NCBI GenBank assembly: GCA_910586555.1
Contig: CAJUJY010000009.1
Coordinates: 21,698 to 85,697, forward strand
Direction: 5' to 3'
DNA: 64,000 nt
Source of the DNA: an uncultured Lachnospiraceae bacterium
GTDB lineage: Bacteria; Bacillota; Clostridia; Lachnospirales; Lachnospiraceae
Part shown: positions 43,519 through 52,533 of the stretch, one piece after another
How positions within the stretch are numbered: the first letter of the stretch is position 1
How the letters are laid out: every line of letters begins with the position of its first letter
Notes under the pieces: model-generated
The model's database searches: none
The model's input: only the letters and a program-made list of their open reading frames with translations
What the model was told of the DNA's origin: nothing
Program-made: the position numbers and the translations under genes

Positions 43519-46035
43519 GTGAAATACTTATATAAATTTATACTGCTTATATTTACATTTGGACTTTCACTATTTATATTTAAAGATGAAATACCAGATG
43601 CAACAGCAGGAAAAACGATTGCAACAAGCTTACAAGATTCAACATTCCCGTCTATTTCTTTACAACTAGGCAAGTATAATGTAAATACAATACAAGGATA
43701 CAGCAGTGAACTTGACAGTGGGAATGTAAGGGAATCAATAACACCATTAGACACCTCTAAATCATTTTATGTTAAGATTACAGAAAATGAATCAAAAATA
43801 AAAAAATTAAGCTTTGAGCTGCGTGATATTTTAAATAATAAAATAATTGAAACTAATACACTTACAGCTTTTGGTTCTGATAATAAAGATAAAACAATAA
43901 AAATTAAAATTTCTGAAGCTTTAGATACAAGTACAGAATATGGAATGAAAATAACACTCACAACAAACCTCAGTAAAAAGATAAATTTTTATACCAGAAT
44001 TAAATATTATGAAAATGATTTTTTCCTAAAGGAGAAACTGGACTTTGTAGAAAATTTCCATAAGGCAACATTTGATAATGGCAAAACATTTAATATAACT
44101 AATTACCTTGAACCAAATGTAGGAGATGATTCAACATTTGCTAATATAACAATTAATTCTAACTATAACCTTATTACCTGGGGAAAGTTAAAACCTAAAA
44201 AACTTACAGATATAATACCATCTATAAAAGAGATAAATATAGAAACGGCTGCAATAGAACAAAAATATTATGTCAAAGCTGATACCCCTACAGGTACAGA
44301 AACATTTTTTATAAAAGAATTTTACCGCATAAGATATTCTGGCAGCCGTATGTACCTGCTTAATTTTAAAAGGACAATGGAAGCATTATTTAACCCGGAA
44401 TTTATTTCAACTAAGAAAAATGAACTTAAAATTGGTATTTCTAATGCTGGCAGCCTGGAAATAACCTCTAGTGATAAAAATAATAAATTTGCATTTGTAA
44501 GGAATGGTTCATTATGGTATTATAATCTGCCTGAATATAAACTGCATAAAGTATTTTCATTTGAAAATAAGAAAAAAGATTTAACACGTGAAAAATATGA
44601 CCAGCACGATATTAAAATATTAAAATTAAATGATGACGGTACAATCAGTTTTCTTGTATATGGATATATTAACAGTGGTGACTATGAAGGGAGGGTGGGA
44701 ATTATTCTTTATGATTATAATCCAGAAGATAACAGGATTACTGAACGTGTATATATACCTCTTCCAACTACTTATGAACAGTTAAAACAAGACCTTGGAA
44801 GTTTCTGTTATGTAAACAATAAAAATATTTTCTACTTTTCATTAAATGATGTAGTTTATGCTTATAATATTGCTTCAAAGAAATATAATATACTTACAAA
44901 AAATGCCACTAAAGACAATTTTGTAATGTTAGAAAAAGCCAGATGTTTCGTATGGTCTGATGCCTCTAGTTCAAAATATGCGAGAAATATAACAATATTA
45001 AACCTTGATACTTCAAAAAGCCTTGTAGTACATGCTAAGAAAAAACAAAGCATTATAGTTCTTGGTGCAATAGATTCTAATATTGTATATGGATATGTCA
45101 GGAATAAAGATATTTACGAAGCAACAAATGGCGAAATTGTAAAACCTGCATACAAGCTTGTTATATCAGACTGCAATGGTGATATACTCCGTGAATATAA
45201 AAATAAAGATATTTATGTAACTGGTGCAACTGTAGATGATAATGTAATCAGGCTTAAAAGGGCAAAAAAAGTTAATGGCAGGTTTAAACCAGCTTCAAAT
45301 GATGACATTATCAGCCAGAAGAGCAATAAAAAACCTTCAATAAGCATAACAACACGTGTAACTGATAAAGCTTTAACAGAAAAATATATTTCACTTCCCG
45401 CTGGATTTTTACTTGAAAAAAAACCTTCCATAGATTCAACTGAATATGTAATGGTTACTGAAAATACCACATTACATTTAAAAAATACCGCAAACAATAC
45501 AGAAAAATACTATATATATGCATACGGCGGAATTACAGCAAGCATGGCGGATCCAGCAGCAGCAATACAGCTTGCAGATGAACAGATGGGCATTGTAATG
45601 GATAATAAAGCCCATATAGTATGGGAACGCGGCGGCAAATTCCTTTCAAAAGAATTATCAGGCATAACATACCCGCAAAACAATATACCAAGCATAAAAG
45701 CATGTACCCAGATGCTTTTACAGGCAGCACAGCATACAGTATCTGCCAGCGAATTGAAAGGCAGCTCAATAATATCAATGCTTTCAAAATATATTGACCA
45801 GCCAGTAAACCTTACAGGATGCACACTTGACGAAGTATTGTACTTTGTAAGTGGTGAAAAACCAGTAATAGCAATGTTAGATAATTCCCATGCCGTACTA
45901 ATAACAGGTTATACCTCATCAACCATAACATATATGGATCCTGTCACAATGCATACAGCTACAACTTCTATTATAAGCGCAGACAAAAAATTTAAAGATG
46001 CAGGATATGTATTTATAAGTTATGTATCTAACTAG
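43519..46035 (+). CDS. Large exported protein with propeller-like centre and C39-like C-terminal domain
   Basis: The GTG start (VKYLYKFILLIFTFGLSLFI) has GGAGG 6 bases upstream; an upstream ATG lacks a site. A signal anchor spans about residues 5-22. An N-terminal beta-rich half follows. A middle region has repeated blade-like strands (SLWYYNLPEYKLHKVFSF, DVVYAYNIASKKYNIL, RNITILNLDTSKSLVV). The C-terminal 120 residues resemble a peptidase C39-like fold, with Cys in IKACTQMLLQAA, His in DNSHAVLITGY and Asp in YMDPVTM. It could be a surface peptidase or a binding protein. A strong terminator follows. Confidence 0.65.
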   Translation: MKYLYKFILLIFTFGLSLFIFKDEIPDATAGKTIATSLQDSTFPSISLQLGKYNVNTIQGYSSELDSGNVRESITPLDTSKSFYVKITENESKIKKLSFELRDILNNKIIETNTLTAFGSDNKDKTIKIKISEALDTSTEYGMKITLTTNLSKKINFYTRIKYYENDFFLKEKLDFVENFHKATFDNGKTFNITNYLEPNVGDDSTFANITINSNYNLITWGKLKPKKLTDIIPSIKEINIETAAIEQKYYVKADTPTGTETFFIKEFYRIRYSGSRMYLLNFKRTMEALFNPEFISTKKNELKIGISNAGSLEITSSDKNNKFAFVRNGSLWYYNLPEYKLHKVFSFENKKKDLTREKYDQHDIKILKLNDDGTISFLVYGYINSGDYEGRVGIILYDYNPEDNRITERVYIPLPTTYEQLKQDLGSFCYVNNKNIFYFSLNDVVYAYNIASKKYNILTKNATKDNFVMLEKARCFVWSDASSSKYARNITILNLDTSKSLVVHAKKKQSIIVLGAIDSNIVYGYVRNKDIYEATNGEIVKPAYKLVISDCNGDILREYKNKDIYVTGATVDDNVIRLKRAKKVNGRFKPASNDDIISQKSNKKPSISITTRVTDKALTEKYISLPAGFLLEKKPSIDSTEYVMVTENTTLHLKNTANNTEKYYIYAYGGITASMADPAAAIQLADEQMGIVMDNKAHIVWERGGKFLSKELSGITYPQNNIPSIKACTQMLLQAAQHTVSASELKGSSIISMLSKYIDQPVNLTGCTLDEVLYFVSGEKPVIAMLDNSHAVLITGYTSSTITYMDPVTMHTATTSIISADKKFKDAGYVFISYVSN

Positions 46036-46055
46036 ACTAAAAATTTCCCATTCCT

Positions 46056-46093
46056 AAAAACCCTGCCAGGCTATATAACCTGGCAGGGTTTTT
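46056..46093 (+). terminator. Strong rho-independent terminator
   Basis: A perfect 15-bp stem, aaaaaccctgccagg (46056-46070) with its complement (46079-46093), has an 8-base loop and a terminal T-run. It ends the C39-like gene. The interval 46094-46205 before the mobile element holds nothing recognisable. Confidence 0.9.
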
Positions 46094-46196
46094 AATATAA
46101 AACAATTAACTTTTAAACCCATTAAGCAAGTAACAAATATTACATTTATCTGAAAGGGCAGGATATATAATATTTCCATAGTGTAAATATATATTA

Positions 46197-46940
46197 ACTG
46201 GCAAGCACGTCCGTTTCATAAATTTTTAATTATATATAAACAGGAGATAATTTATAGTTATCCACGGTTTGTTTTAAAAGGGGTTGTACATAGAAATTTT
46301 TATGCCCTGGCAGTTCCAAAGTGTTCCATGTACAGCCCGCTTGCGCTTGGACTTACACGCAGCGGTGCATAAAGCCCTTATGCTTCAAAGAAAAAACTTC
46401 TTTGAAGCATTTAAGACAGGGCTTAAACACCGGCGGTTGCGTACATCTGTCCATTGGAAGCACATTTGGAACTTGCCAGGTAGTATACGTTTTGGCAGTT
46501 TATAAAAATATTTCCTGTGGGTTTCCCTGGTTTAATGGCATTATACTGCACTTGTACATATAACAGTGCTTAATGACAGTACAAAAGTACCTTATACATG
46601 AGACATAAAATTTTATCAACAAATTAAAATACAAACAAGAAAACTTTTAATTCCCACGGAACGTAGTAACATGCAGACAGTTTTATATATTTTCTGTAAA
46701 AGGCACTATAGCGCCACCAGTGCTTAAATCTGGTATTTTCAGATTTTATGCACTGCCTGCACTATAGTGTTGTGCGCCTATCGTAGTGGGAACTTGCCTG
46801 CTACAGAAAATATATAAAACTACTGCATGTACAAAGTTTATAATGTATGCAAGAACATATAAAAATCCAATGCAGGATAACTATAAATTATCTTTTGTTT
46901 ACACACAATTAAAATTTATGAAACAGACGTGACTGGCAAG
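46197..46940. repeat. 9-bp direct repeat flanking element copy 2
   Basis: actggcaag occurs at 46197-46205 and 46932-46940, immediately outside the terminal inverted repeats. It is the pattern left by staggered-cut transposition. Confidence 0.7.
46206..46931 (+). mobile_element. Noncoding terminal-inverted-repeat element, copy 2 (726 bp, flanked by 9-bp direct repeat)
   Basis: The ends are about 57-bp imperfect inverted repeats, from cacgtccgtttcataaat at 46206 to its complement ending agacgtg at 46931. The 9-base sequence actggcaag lies directly outside both ends (46197-46205 and 46932-46940), as a target-site duplication would. There is no credible ORF. The interior holds a long branched hairpin (about 46305-46480) and a domain closed by a perfect 20-bp helix (46679-46698 with 46802-46821). 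It aligns with copy 1 at 28615 but lacks that copy's additional inverted arm. No transposase gene is present. Confidence 0.85.
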
Positions 46941-47082
46941 AAGTATGTATTGCAGGCATCTGGCATTTTTATAACATATGTAAATAAAACATAATATTTT
47001 TTAGTCATATTTACAATAGATTTTTATTAAATAAAAAGTTACAATAGTAAATAATTTAAAAAACATTAATAGCCTGATTTAC

Positions 47083-47102
47083 TTGCCTATATTTATAGGC
47101 AA
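47083..47102. repeat. Palindrome upstream of the Asn-rich exported protein
   Basis: ttgcctat (47083-47090) and ataggcaa (47095-47102) form an 8-bp inverted repeat, about 60 bases before the next start and upstream of a TATAAT at 47132. It is possibly an operator. The rest of 46941-47161 shows no gene. Confidence 0.35.
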
Positions 47103-47161
47103 ATGCAGCTATCAATTTTAATCACATTATGTATAATAATATAGAAAGGAACACCAAAAAT

Positions 47162-47971
47162 ATGAAAAAAACTGCCACACTGCTAATACTGGTATTTATT
47201 ACTTCTATAATACTTGTAATTCCAGAAAATTATATCCATGTATCAGGAAATACTTTTACAATGCCACAAGATAATAAAGAAAATAACCAATACCATACAT
47301 ACAATATAGAAAATAATAAACACAAACCTGTGGATAAAAAAACAAATAATAAAAATTATAACAGTAATAAAGGCAATATTACAGAAAAACCACAAACAAA
47401 TAAAAACCAGGATAGCTACAGCCAGGAAAACAATACTATACATAATTATAGTACAAAGCCTGAAGCAAATAAAAACCATGGCAGCTACAGCAAGAAAAAC
47501 AATACTATACATAATTATAATACAGATCCTCCAGCGGATAAAAGTTATAATAACAGCCCTAAAACCCAGAATAATAATTATAATAATACAAAAAACAAAA
47601 TAACGAAAAGTAAACCCGCCCCTGGACAAAGTACTACCCATATACCAAACATTAAAACAACATCTCCAGCAAAAAGTACCAGCCTTCCAGGCAGGCAAAA
47701 AATTTGCAAAAAGAAAACAATAAATACTATAACAAAAATAGAATTTCAAAAACATTTTATTAAAATAGCCGCAGGCAGTTGTGAAGATATCTTATTTACA
47801 ACAGTACCATCTAAAAACCCTGGCATAAATTTTGTTTATAAAAGTACTGATAATTCTATTGCCTCCTTTAAAAATAAAAAATTAACTGGGATTAAAAAAG
47901 GATTTACAACAATATTAATAATACTTCCAGATGGCACTGTTAAAGCAGCATGTCCAGTAAAAATTATATAA
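47162..47971 (+). CDS. Exported Asn/Lys-rich low-complexity protein with C-terminal Ig-like domain
   Basis: A signal peptide (MKKTATLLILVFITSIILVI, to about residue 25) is followed by about 140 residues of Asn/Lys/Thr/Tyr-rich low complexity. That stretch contains a near-duplicate unit (NNTIHNYSTKPEANKN / NNTIHNYNTDPPADKS). The last 75 residues contain a BIG2-like beta domain (VYKSTDNSIASFKNKKLTGI). An AAAGGA site lies upstream. It is probably cell-surface. It is 19 bp upstream of the kinase-LRR gene, so the two may share an operon. Confidence 0.6.
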   Translation: MKKTATLLILVFITSIILVIPENYIHVSGNTFTMPQDNKENNQYHTYNIENNKHKPVDKKTNNKNYNSNKGNITEKPQTNKNQDSYSQENNTIHNYSTKPEANKNHGSYSKKNNTIHNYNTDPPADKSYNNSPKTQNNNYNNTKNKITKSKPAPGQSTTHIPNIKTTSPAKSTSLPGRQKICKKKTINTITKIEFQKHFIKIAAGSCEDILFTTVPSKNPGINFVYKSTDNSIASFKNKKLTGIKKGFTTILIILPDGTVKAACPVKII

Positions 47972-47990
47972 TATTTAAAGGAGAACTCTA

Positions 47991-49478
47991 TTGAATAAAA
48001 ACTATAATAATTTATATCCATTACTTCCACCACAATTAGCAAAAAACTGGCATATTACAGATATATTAAACACATCTTCACTTTACCAGGTATATATTAT
48101 TAACCAGAATCTGCCTTCTTCAGATACAAATAATAATGATAATAAAAGAATATTAAAAATTGTTAATGAAACAGGATTTTGTAAAAAAATTTATAAAAAA
48201 GCCCAATCTATAAAAAGCCCCCATATACAAATACCATTAGAAATAATTTTATATAAACACAACTATTATATAATAACAAAATACCAGGTTAATTTAAAAA
48301 CACTAATATGCCAGACTGGAATACAGGCAGCAGATATACTAAACATGGCTGTTGATATTTCCTGGTCATTAAAACTCCTTCATTCTAATAAAATCCTCCA
48401 TTTAGATTGTACCCCTTCAAATATTTATTTAAATAATGATGGTTCATACTGTCTTGGGGATTTTTCTTCTGCTATATTTTTTAACAGTAAAAATATATCT
48501 GTAAATACAACACCAGGTTACACCCCTCCAGAAATAAAACAAGGTATTAAGCCTGGCTGTTTAGCAGATATTTATATTTTTTCATGTCTTTTATTTACAC
48601 TTTTTAATAATGGTTACACAACAGGCTGCAATAATCCATACGGCAGTATTAAAGATAATATTCCACAAGAATTATACTCTGTAATTTTAAAAGGCTGCTC
48701 TGCTAATCCTTCTGAAAGGTTTTCTTCTATTGATGAAATAAACCAAATATTAAAATCAGCAGAAATACAAGATAAAATTTCAAACTGTAATTATAATTTA
48801 CATATTACAGATACAAGACACCAGTTATATTACCTAAAAACTTCTTTTAGAAACAGCTATACACATACAACACCAAAAAAGCATAAAATAAATTATTATG
48901 CATATATAGCGCTTATACTTGTAACATGTACAATTTTTACATTTTCTGTTTATAGTTATATAACAAAAACCAGGAAAACACAACCTGATGTAATTTTACA
49001 AAACATTAATGACACTAGCAGTAATATTACAATCAATGAACTAAAAGAACTTGATATAAGTGGTACAAGTATTTCATCAGTTCCAAGTCCACAAAATGCT
49101 AGTTTTTCCTGCTCCGAATTAACAATTTTATATGCCAGTGTTAATAAAATTGATGATTTAAATAATATAAAGTACTATACCTCACTAAATGAATTATATT
49201 TATCAGATAACCAGCTTACTAATTTAACTTCTTTAGAAACATTATGTAATCTGGAAACACTTGTACTCTCATATAATAATATAAATGATTTATCCCCTGT
49301 TGCTGCACTTAAATCACTTATAAACCTTGACTTATCAGGCAATTCTGATTTACACAATATTAAAAGCCTTGCAGAATTATATAACCTTAAAACATTAAAC
49401 CTTACAAATACAAATATAACAAAAAAGGAGATTGAATTTCTTAATTCAAATCTCCCTGGCTGTGATATTTTTTATTAA
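47991..49478 (+). CDS. Protein kinase-like domain, TM helix and leucine-rich repeats (receptor-like)
   Basis: The TTG start has AAAGGAG 8 bases upstream. The N-terminal kinase fold (about 18-260) shows the ATP-site Lys56 (RILKIV), a catalytic loop HLDCTPSN (137-144, Asp139 kept, usual Lys replaced by Thr), DFS at 157-159 in place of DFG, and PPE at 179-181. A membrane helix (about 302-325) follows, then at least five LRR units (about 345-490) of the NLETLVLSYNNINDLSPV type. Activity is doubtful given the altered residues and the missing Gly-rich loop. The layout places LRRs outside and the kinase inside. Confidence 0.8.
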   Translation: MNKNYNNLYPLLPPQLAKNWHITDILNTSSLYQVYIINQNLPSSDTNNNDNKRILKIVNETGFCKKIYKKAQSIKSPHIQIPLEIILYKHNYYIITKYQVNLKTLICQTGIQAADILNMAVDISWSLKLLHSNKILHLDCTPSNIYLNNDGSYCLGDFSSAIFFNSKNISVNTTPGYTPPEIKQGIKPGCLADIYIFSCLLFTLFNNGYTTGCNNPYGSIKDNIPQELYSVILKGCSANPSERFSSIDEINQILKSAEIQDKISNCNYNLHITDTRHQLYYLKTSFRNSYTHTTPKKHKINYYAYIALILVTCTIFTFSVYSYITKTRKTQPDVILQNINDTSSNITINELKELDISGTSISSVPSPQNASFSCSELTILYASVNKIDDLNNIKYYTSLNELYLSDNQLTNLTSLETLCNLETLVLSYNNINDLSPVAALKSLINLDLSGNSDLHNIKSLAELYNLKTLNLTNTNITKKEIEFLNSNLPGCDIFY

Positions 49479-49492
49479 TATTAACTGGAATA

Positions 49493-50815
49493 TTAATATT
49501 TAATAATATTATCTTTTGAAATATACGCAATTATAGTTTTTTCTTTTTTTACCTTTGTACTGCCCATTTTATATGCCTTTTTAATATAATATGATGCAGC
49601 ATTTAATTTTTCTTTATCTGAAGAATACAATTCTGCTACCACATCACCTGTTTTAACAAAATCACCTGTTTTTTTATAAAACTTTATCCCGGCATTAAAA
49701 TCAACCGGACTATCTTTTACTTCCCTTCCTGCCCCAAGAATAACTGCTGTCCTGCCACATTGCTCTGTATCCATTTTTGTTATATAAACATCTGATTCAG
49801 ATACCCATTTGTAAGAATAAGGAGCTTTTTCAAATAAAGATGTATTATAAATATACCTTTCGTCCCCGCCTTGCATTTTAACCATTTCTGCCAGTTTACA
49901 AAGGGCAGAGCCATCTTCTATTGCCCTGTCAGCCATTTTAATGCACTCCTTTCTGCTTCCTTTCCCTGCCATACTAAGCATAGATGCAGAAAAATTCCTG
50001 CATATTTCTGTAAAATCTTCTGGCCCGTTTCCTTTTAATGTTTCTATTGCTTCTATTACTTCAATATTATTTCCCGCTGCAATTCCAAGTGGAATATCCA
50101 TATTTGTAATATATGCTGCCGTTTCACGTCCTGCCCCTTCACCTATTGCTACCATTTTCTTAGCTAAAGTAATAGCATTATCTATATTCTTCATAAAAGC
50201 GCCTGTTCCCATTGTTACATCAAGTATAATTTTATCGCTTCCAGACGCAATTTTTTTGCTCATTATTGAAGCAGCTATTAATGGTATACTGTCAACAGTT
50301 GCTGTAACATCCCTTAATGCATATAATTTTTTATCCGCAGGCGCTATACTGCCTGACTGTCCTATAACCGATAACCCAATACTATTGACTATTTCAAAGA
50401 ATTTTTCCTTTGGCAGTAAAGTCTTAAAACCAGGTATAGATTCAAGTTTATCAATAGTCCCTCCTGTAAATCCAAGTCCTCTTCCGCTCATTTTAGCAAC
50501 TTTGCCACCACATGCTGCTACAACAGGTGCTACAGCGATTGTAGTTTTATCACCTACTCCCCCTGTACTATGTTTATCAACTTTTATCCCGTCTATACCA
50601 GATAAATCAACTATATCACCAGATTCTGCCATAATATTTGTAAGATCCAAAAGCTCAGTATCAGACATTCCTTTATAATATATTGCCATAAGAAGGGCTG
50701 ATACCTGGTAATCAGGGATATCCCCATTTATATATCCAGTTATAAAATATTCTATTTCATCTTTTGCAAGTTCCCCGCCTTTTTTCTTTTTATCAATTAT
50801 ATCATACATTAACAT
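49493..50815 (-). CDS. pdp: Pyrimidine-nucleoside phosphorylase
   Basis: This enzyme splits uridine, thymidine or deoxyuridine with phosphate for salvage. The family signature KVDKHSTGGVGDKTT (about 79-93) and SGRGLGFTGGTIDKLESIPG are intact. The N-terminal helical domain reads MYDIIDKKKKGGELAKDEIE. The C-terminal barrel-sandwich domain ends near KKEKTIIAYI. The start is taken as ATG 50815, with AAGGTG 10 bases upstream; a GTG at 50824 is an alternative. It lies downstream of cdd, forming a nucleoside salvage unit. Confidence 0.95.
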   Translation of the reverse strand: MLMYDIIDKKKKGGELAKDEIEYFITGYINGDIPDYQVSALLMAIYYKGMSDTELLDLTNIMAESGDIVDLSGIDGIKVDKHSTGGVGDKTTIAVAPVVAACGGKVAKMSGRGLGFTGGTIDKLESIPGFKTLLPKEKFFEIVNSIGLSVIGQSGSIAPADKKLYALRDVTATVDSIPLIAASIMSKKIASGSDKIILDVTMGTGAFMKNIDNAITLAKKMVAIGEGAGRETAAYITNMDIPLGIAAGNNIEVIEAIETLKGNGPEDFTEICRNFSASMLSMAGKGSRKECIKMADRAIEDGSALCKLAEMVKMQGGDERYIYNTSLFEKAPYSYKWVSESDVYITKMDTEQCGRTAVILGAGREVKDSPVDFNAGIKFYKKTGDFVKTGDVVAELYSSDKEKLNAASYYIKKAYKMGSTKVKKEKTIIAYISKDNIIKY

Positions 50816-50884
50816 AACATCCACTCACCTTCCAAAAATATATAGTGTCCAAACTATAAACTACACCATTTAAAGCACTAAAAA

Positions 50885-51304
50885 TTACTTAATAGATAAA
50901 TCCATCTTTCCAAAACCCAAAGGCAGTAAATCTTTAAGTAATATTTCCTTATAATCATTTTCTGATTTAGCAAGGATTATTTTAAAAACTTCCGGATTAC
51001 AAAACTCCATCATAACCTGCCTGCATACACCACATGGAGGGCAATAACCCTTTATTACAGAAGAACCTCCGGTTATAGCTATACATTCAAATTCTTTTAT
51101 ACCTTCACTTACTGCCTTAAAAAATGCTGTCCTTTCTGCACAGTTTGTAGGTGAAAAAGCTGCATTTTCAATATTGCATCCTGTATACAGGTTTCCATTT
51201 ATATCTTTAAGGCATGCACCAACCTTAAAAGATGAATATGGTGAATATGAATTTTTTCTTGCTTTAATTGCCATTTTTATTATTTTGGTATAATCATTAG
51301 CCAC
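50885..51304 (-). CDS. cdd: Cytidine deaminase
   Basis: This enzyme converts cytidine and deoxycytidine to uridine and deoxyuridine. The zinc site is Cys plus Glu in NCAERTAFF (about 54-62) and the CxxC pair in PPCGVCRQVMMEF. The substrate loop CNIENAAFSPT is present. At 139 residues it is the small tetrameric type. It is the first gene of the cdd-pdp pair, whose products act in sequence. Confidence 0.97.
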   Translation of the reverse strand: MANDYTKIIKMAIKARKNSYSPYSSFKVGACLKDINGNLYTGCNIENAAFSPTNCAERTAFFKAVSEGIKEFECIAITGGSSVIKGYCPPCGVCRQVMMEFCNPEVFKIILAKSENDYKEILLKDLLPLGFGKMDLSIK

Positions 51305-51326
51305 TTTACTGCCCCCTTTTTGTTTT

Positions 51327-51355
51327 ATTTTAACATTTATGAATATTTTCTACAA
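51327..51355 (-). promoter_or_regulatory. Probable promoter of cdd-pdp
   Basis: On the minus strand, TTGTAG (51350-51355) and TAAAAT (51327-51332) are 17 bases apart and about 25 bases from the cdd start. Confidence 0.45.
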
Positions 51356-51404
51356 TAATTATCAAAAAATATATATACATAATAAATAATTAATAATTAT
51401 TCCC

Positions 51405-51433
51405 TTTAAACTATCACAATTTCATATTATAAT
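51405..51433 (+). promoter_or_regulatory. Possible promoter of the glycosyltransferase gene
   Basis: TTTAAA (51405-51410) and a perfect TATAAT (51428-51433) are 17 bases apart, 55 bases before the start. The -35 element is weak. Confidence 0.4.
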
Positions 51434-51487
51434 AGTAAGTAATTATAGTTTGGAAGATTATTATAAAATAATTTTATGGAGGTAAAT

Positions 51488-52504
51488 ATGAAACTTTTAA
51501 GCGTAACTATTCCATGTTACAATTCTGCCGGATATATGAGAAAAGCCATAGAATCAGCACTGGAAGGAGGAGATGATATTGAAATACTTATTATCAATGA
51601 TGGATCATCTGATAATACAAAAGAAATTGCCAATGAATATGGTAAACGTTATCCAGGTATAGTAAAGGCCATCAATAAAGAAAACGGTGGACATGGTTCT
51701 GCTGTTAATATGGGCATTGCCAAAGCCACAGGTTTATATTTTAAAGTACTTGACAGTGACGACTGGTTTGATAAAGACAGCCTGCTTAACGCAATAAATT
51801 TACTCCGTAAAGCTGTAACAGATATAATACCGTTAGATATGCTTATATGTAATTATGTATATGAAAAACCTAGTGTTAATAAACAAAAAGTTATTTCATA
51901 TGGCAGTGCTATACCCAAAAATAAATTCATAACATGGAATGATGTAAAACATTTCCGTATGAGCCAGAATCTTATTATGCACTCTATAATTTACAGGACA
52001 AAGCTTTTGCGCGAATGTAATTTAAAACTTCCAGAGCATACATTTTATGTAGATAATATATATGCATATAAACCACTTCCATATGTTAAATACATGTATT
52101 ATCTTGATACTGACCTGTACCGTTATTATATAGGCAGAAGTGACCAGTCTGTTAATGAAGCAGTTATGACAAAGCGCATCGACCAGCAGATAAAGGTTAC
52201 AAAAATTATGATTGACAGTTTAAACCCTATGCAGATAAAAAATAAAAAATTACGCAATTATATGATAAAATATCTTGCAATGATGATGATTGTAAGTTCT
52301 GCACTTTTAGTAAACGAAGGTTCTCCTAAAAACCTTCAGAAAAGGGAAAATCTCTGGAAATACTTAAAGGACAGAAATAAAGCTGTATATAAAAATATTA
52401 CAAGAAGGAAATTAGGATACCCTATGCAGTTTTCAAGCAAATCAGGAAGGAAAATAATTGTATGGGGATATAACTTTTTCAACAGAATCTATGGTTTTAA
52501 TTAA
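51488..52504 (+). CDS. Family 2 glycosyltransferase
   Basis: The GT-A fold starts MKLLSVTIPCYNSAGYMRKA. It has the nucleotide-sugar Asp in IINDGSSDNT, then ENGGHGSAVNMGI, then the metal-binding DSDDWF (about 92-97). The C-terminal 200 residues are helical and basic, with no membrane helices. The start at 51488 has GGAGG 6 bases upstream; an ATG 12 bases earlier overlaps that site. It would transfer a sugar to a cell-envelope acceptor; donor and acceptor are unknown. A synthetase gene follows 29 bp later. Confidence 0.92.
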   Translation: MKLLSVTIPCYNSAGYMRKAIESALEGGDDIEILIINDGSSDNTKEIANEYGKRYPGIVKAINKENGGHGSAVNMGIAKATGLYFKVLDSDDWFDKDSLLNAINLLRKAVTDIIPLDMLICNYVYEKPSVNKQKVISYGSAIPKNKFITWNDVKHFRMSQNLIMHSIIYRTKLLRECNLKLPEHTFYVDNIYAYKPLPYVKYMYYLDTDLYRYYIGRSDQSVNEAVMTKRIDQQIKVTKIMIDSLNPMQIKNKKLRNYMIKYLAMMMIVSSALLVNEGSPKNLQKRENLWKYLKDRNKAVYKNITRRKLGYPMQFSSKSGRKIIVWGYNFFNRIYGFN

Positions 52505-52533
52505 AACCCGTATAAATAGTAAGGGAGGATAAA

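Noticed and set aside
49941..50678. 245-codon plus-strand frame opposite pdp
   Set aside because: Shadow of the clearly coding pyrimidine-nucleoside phosphorylase.
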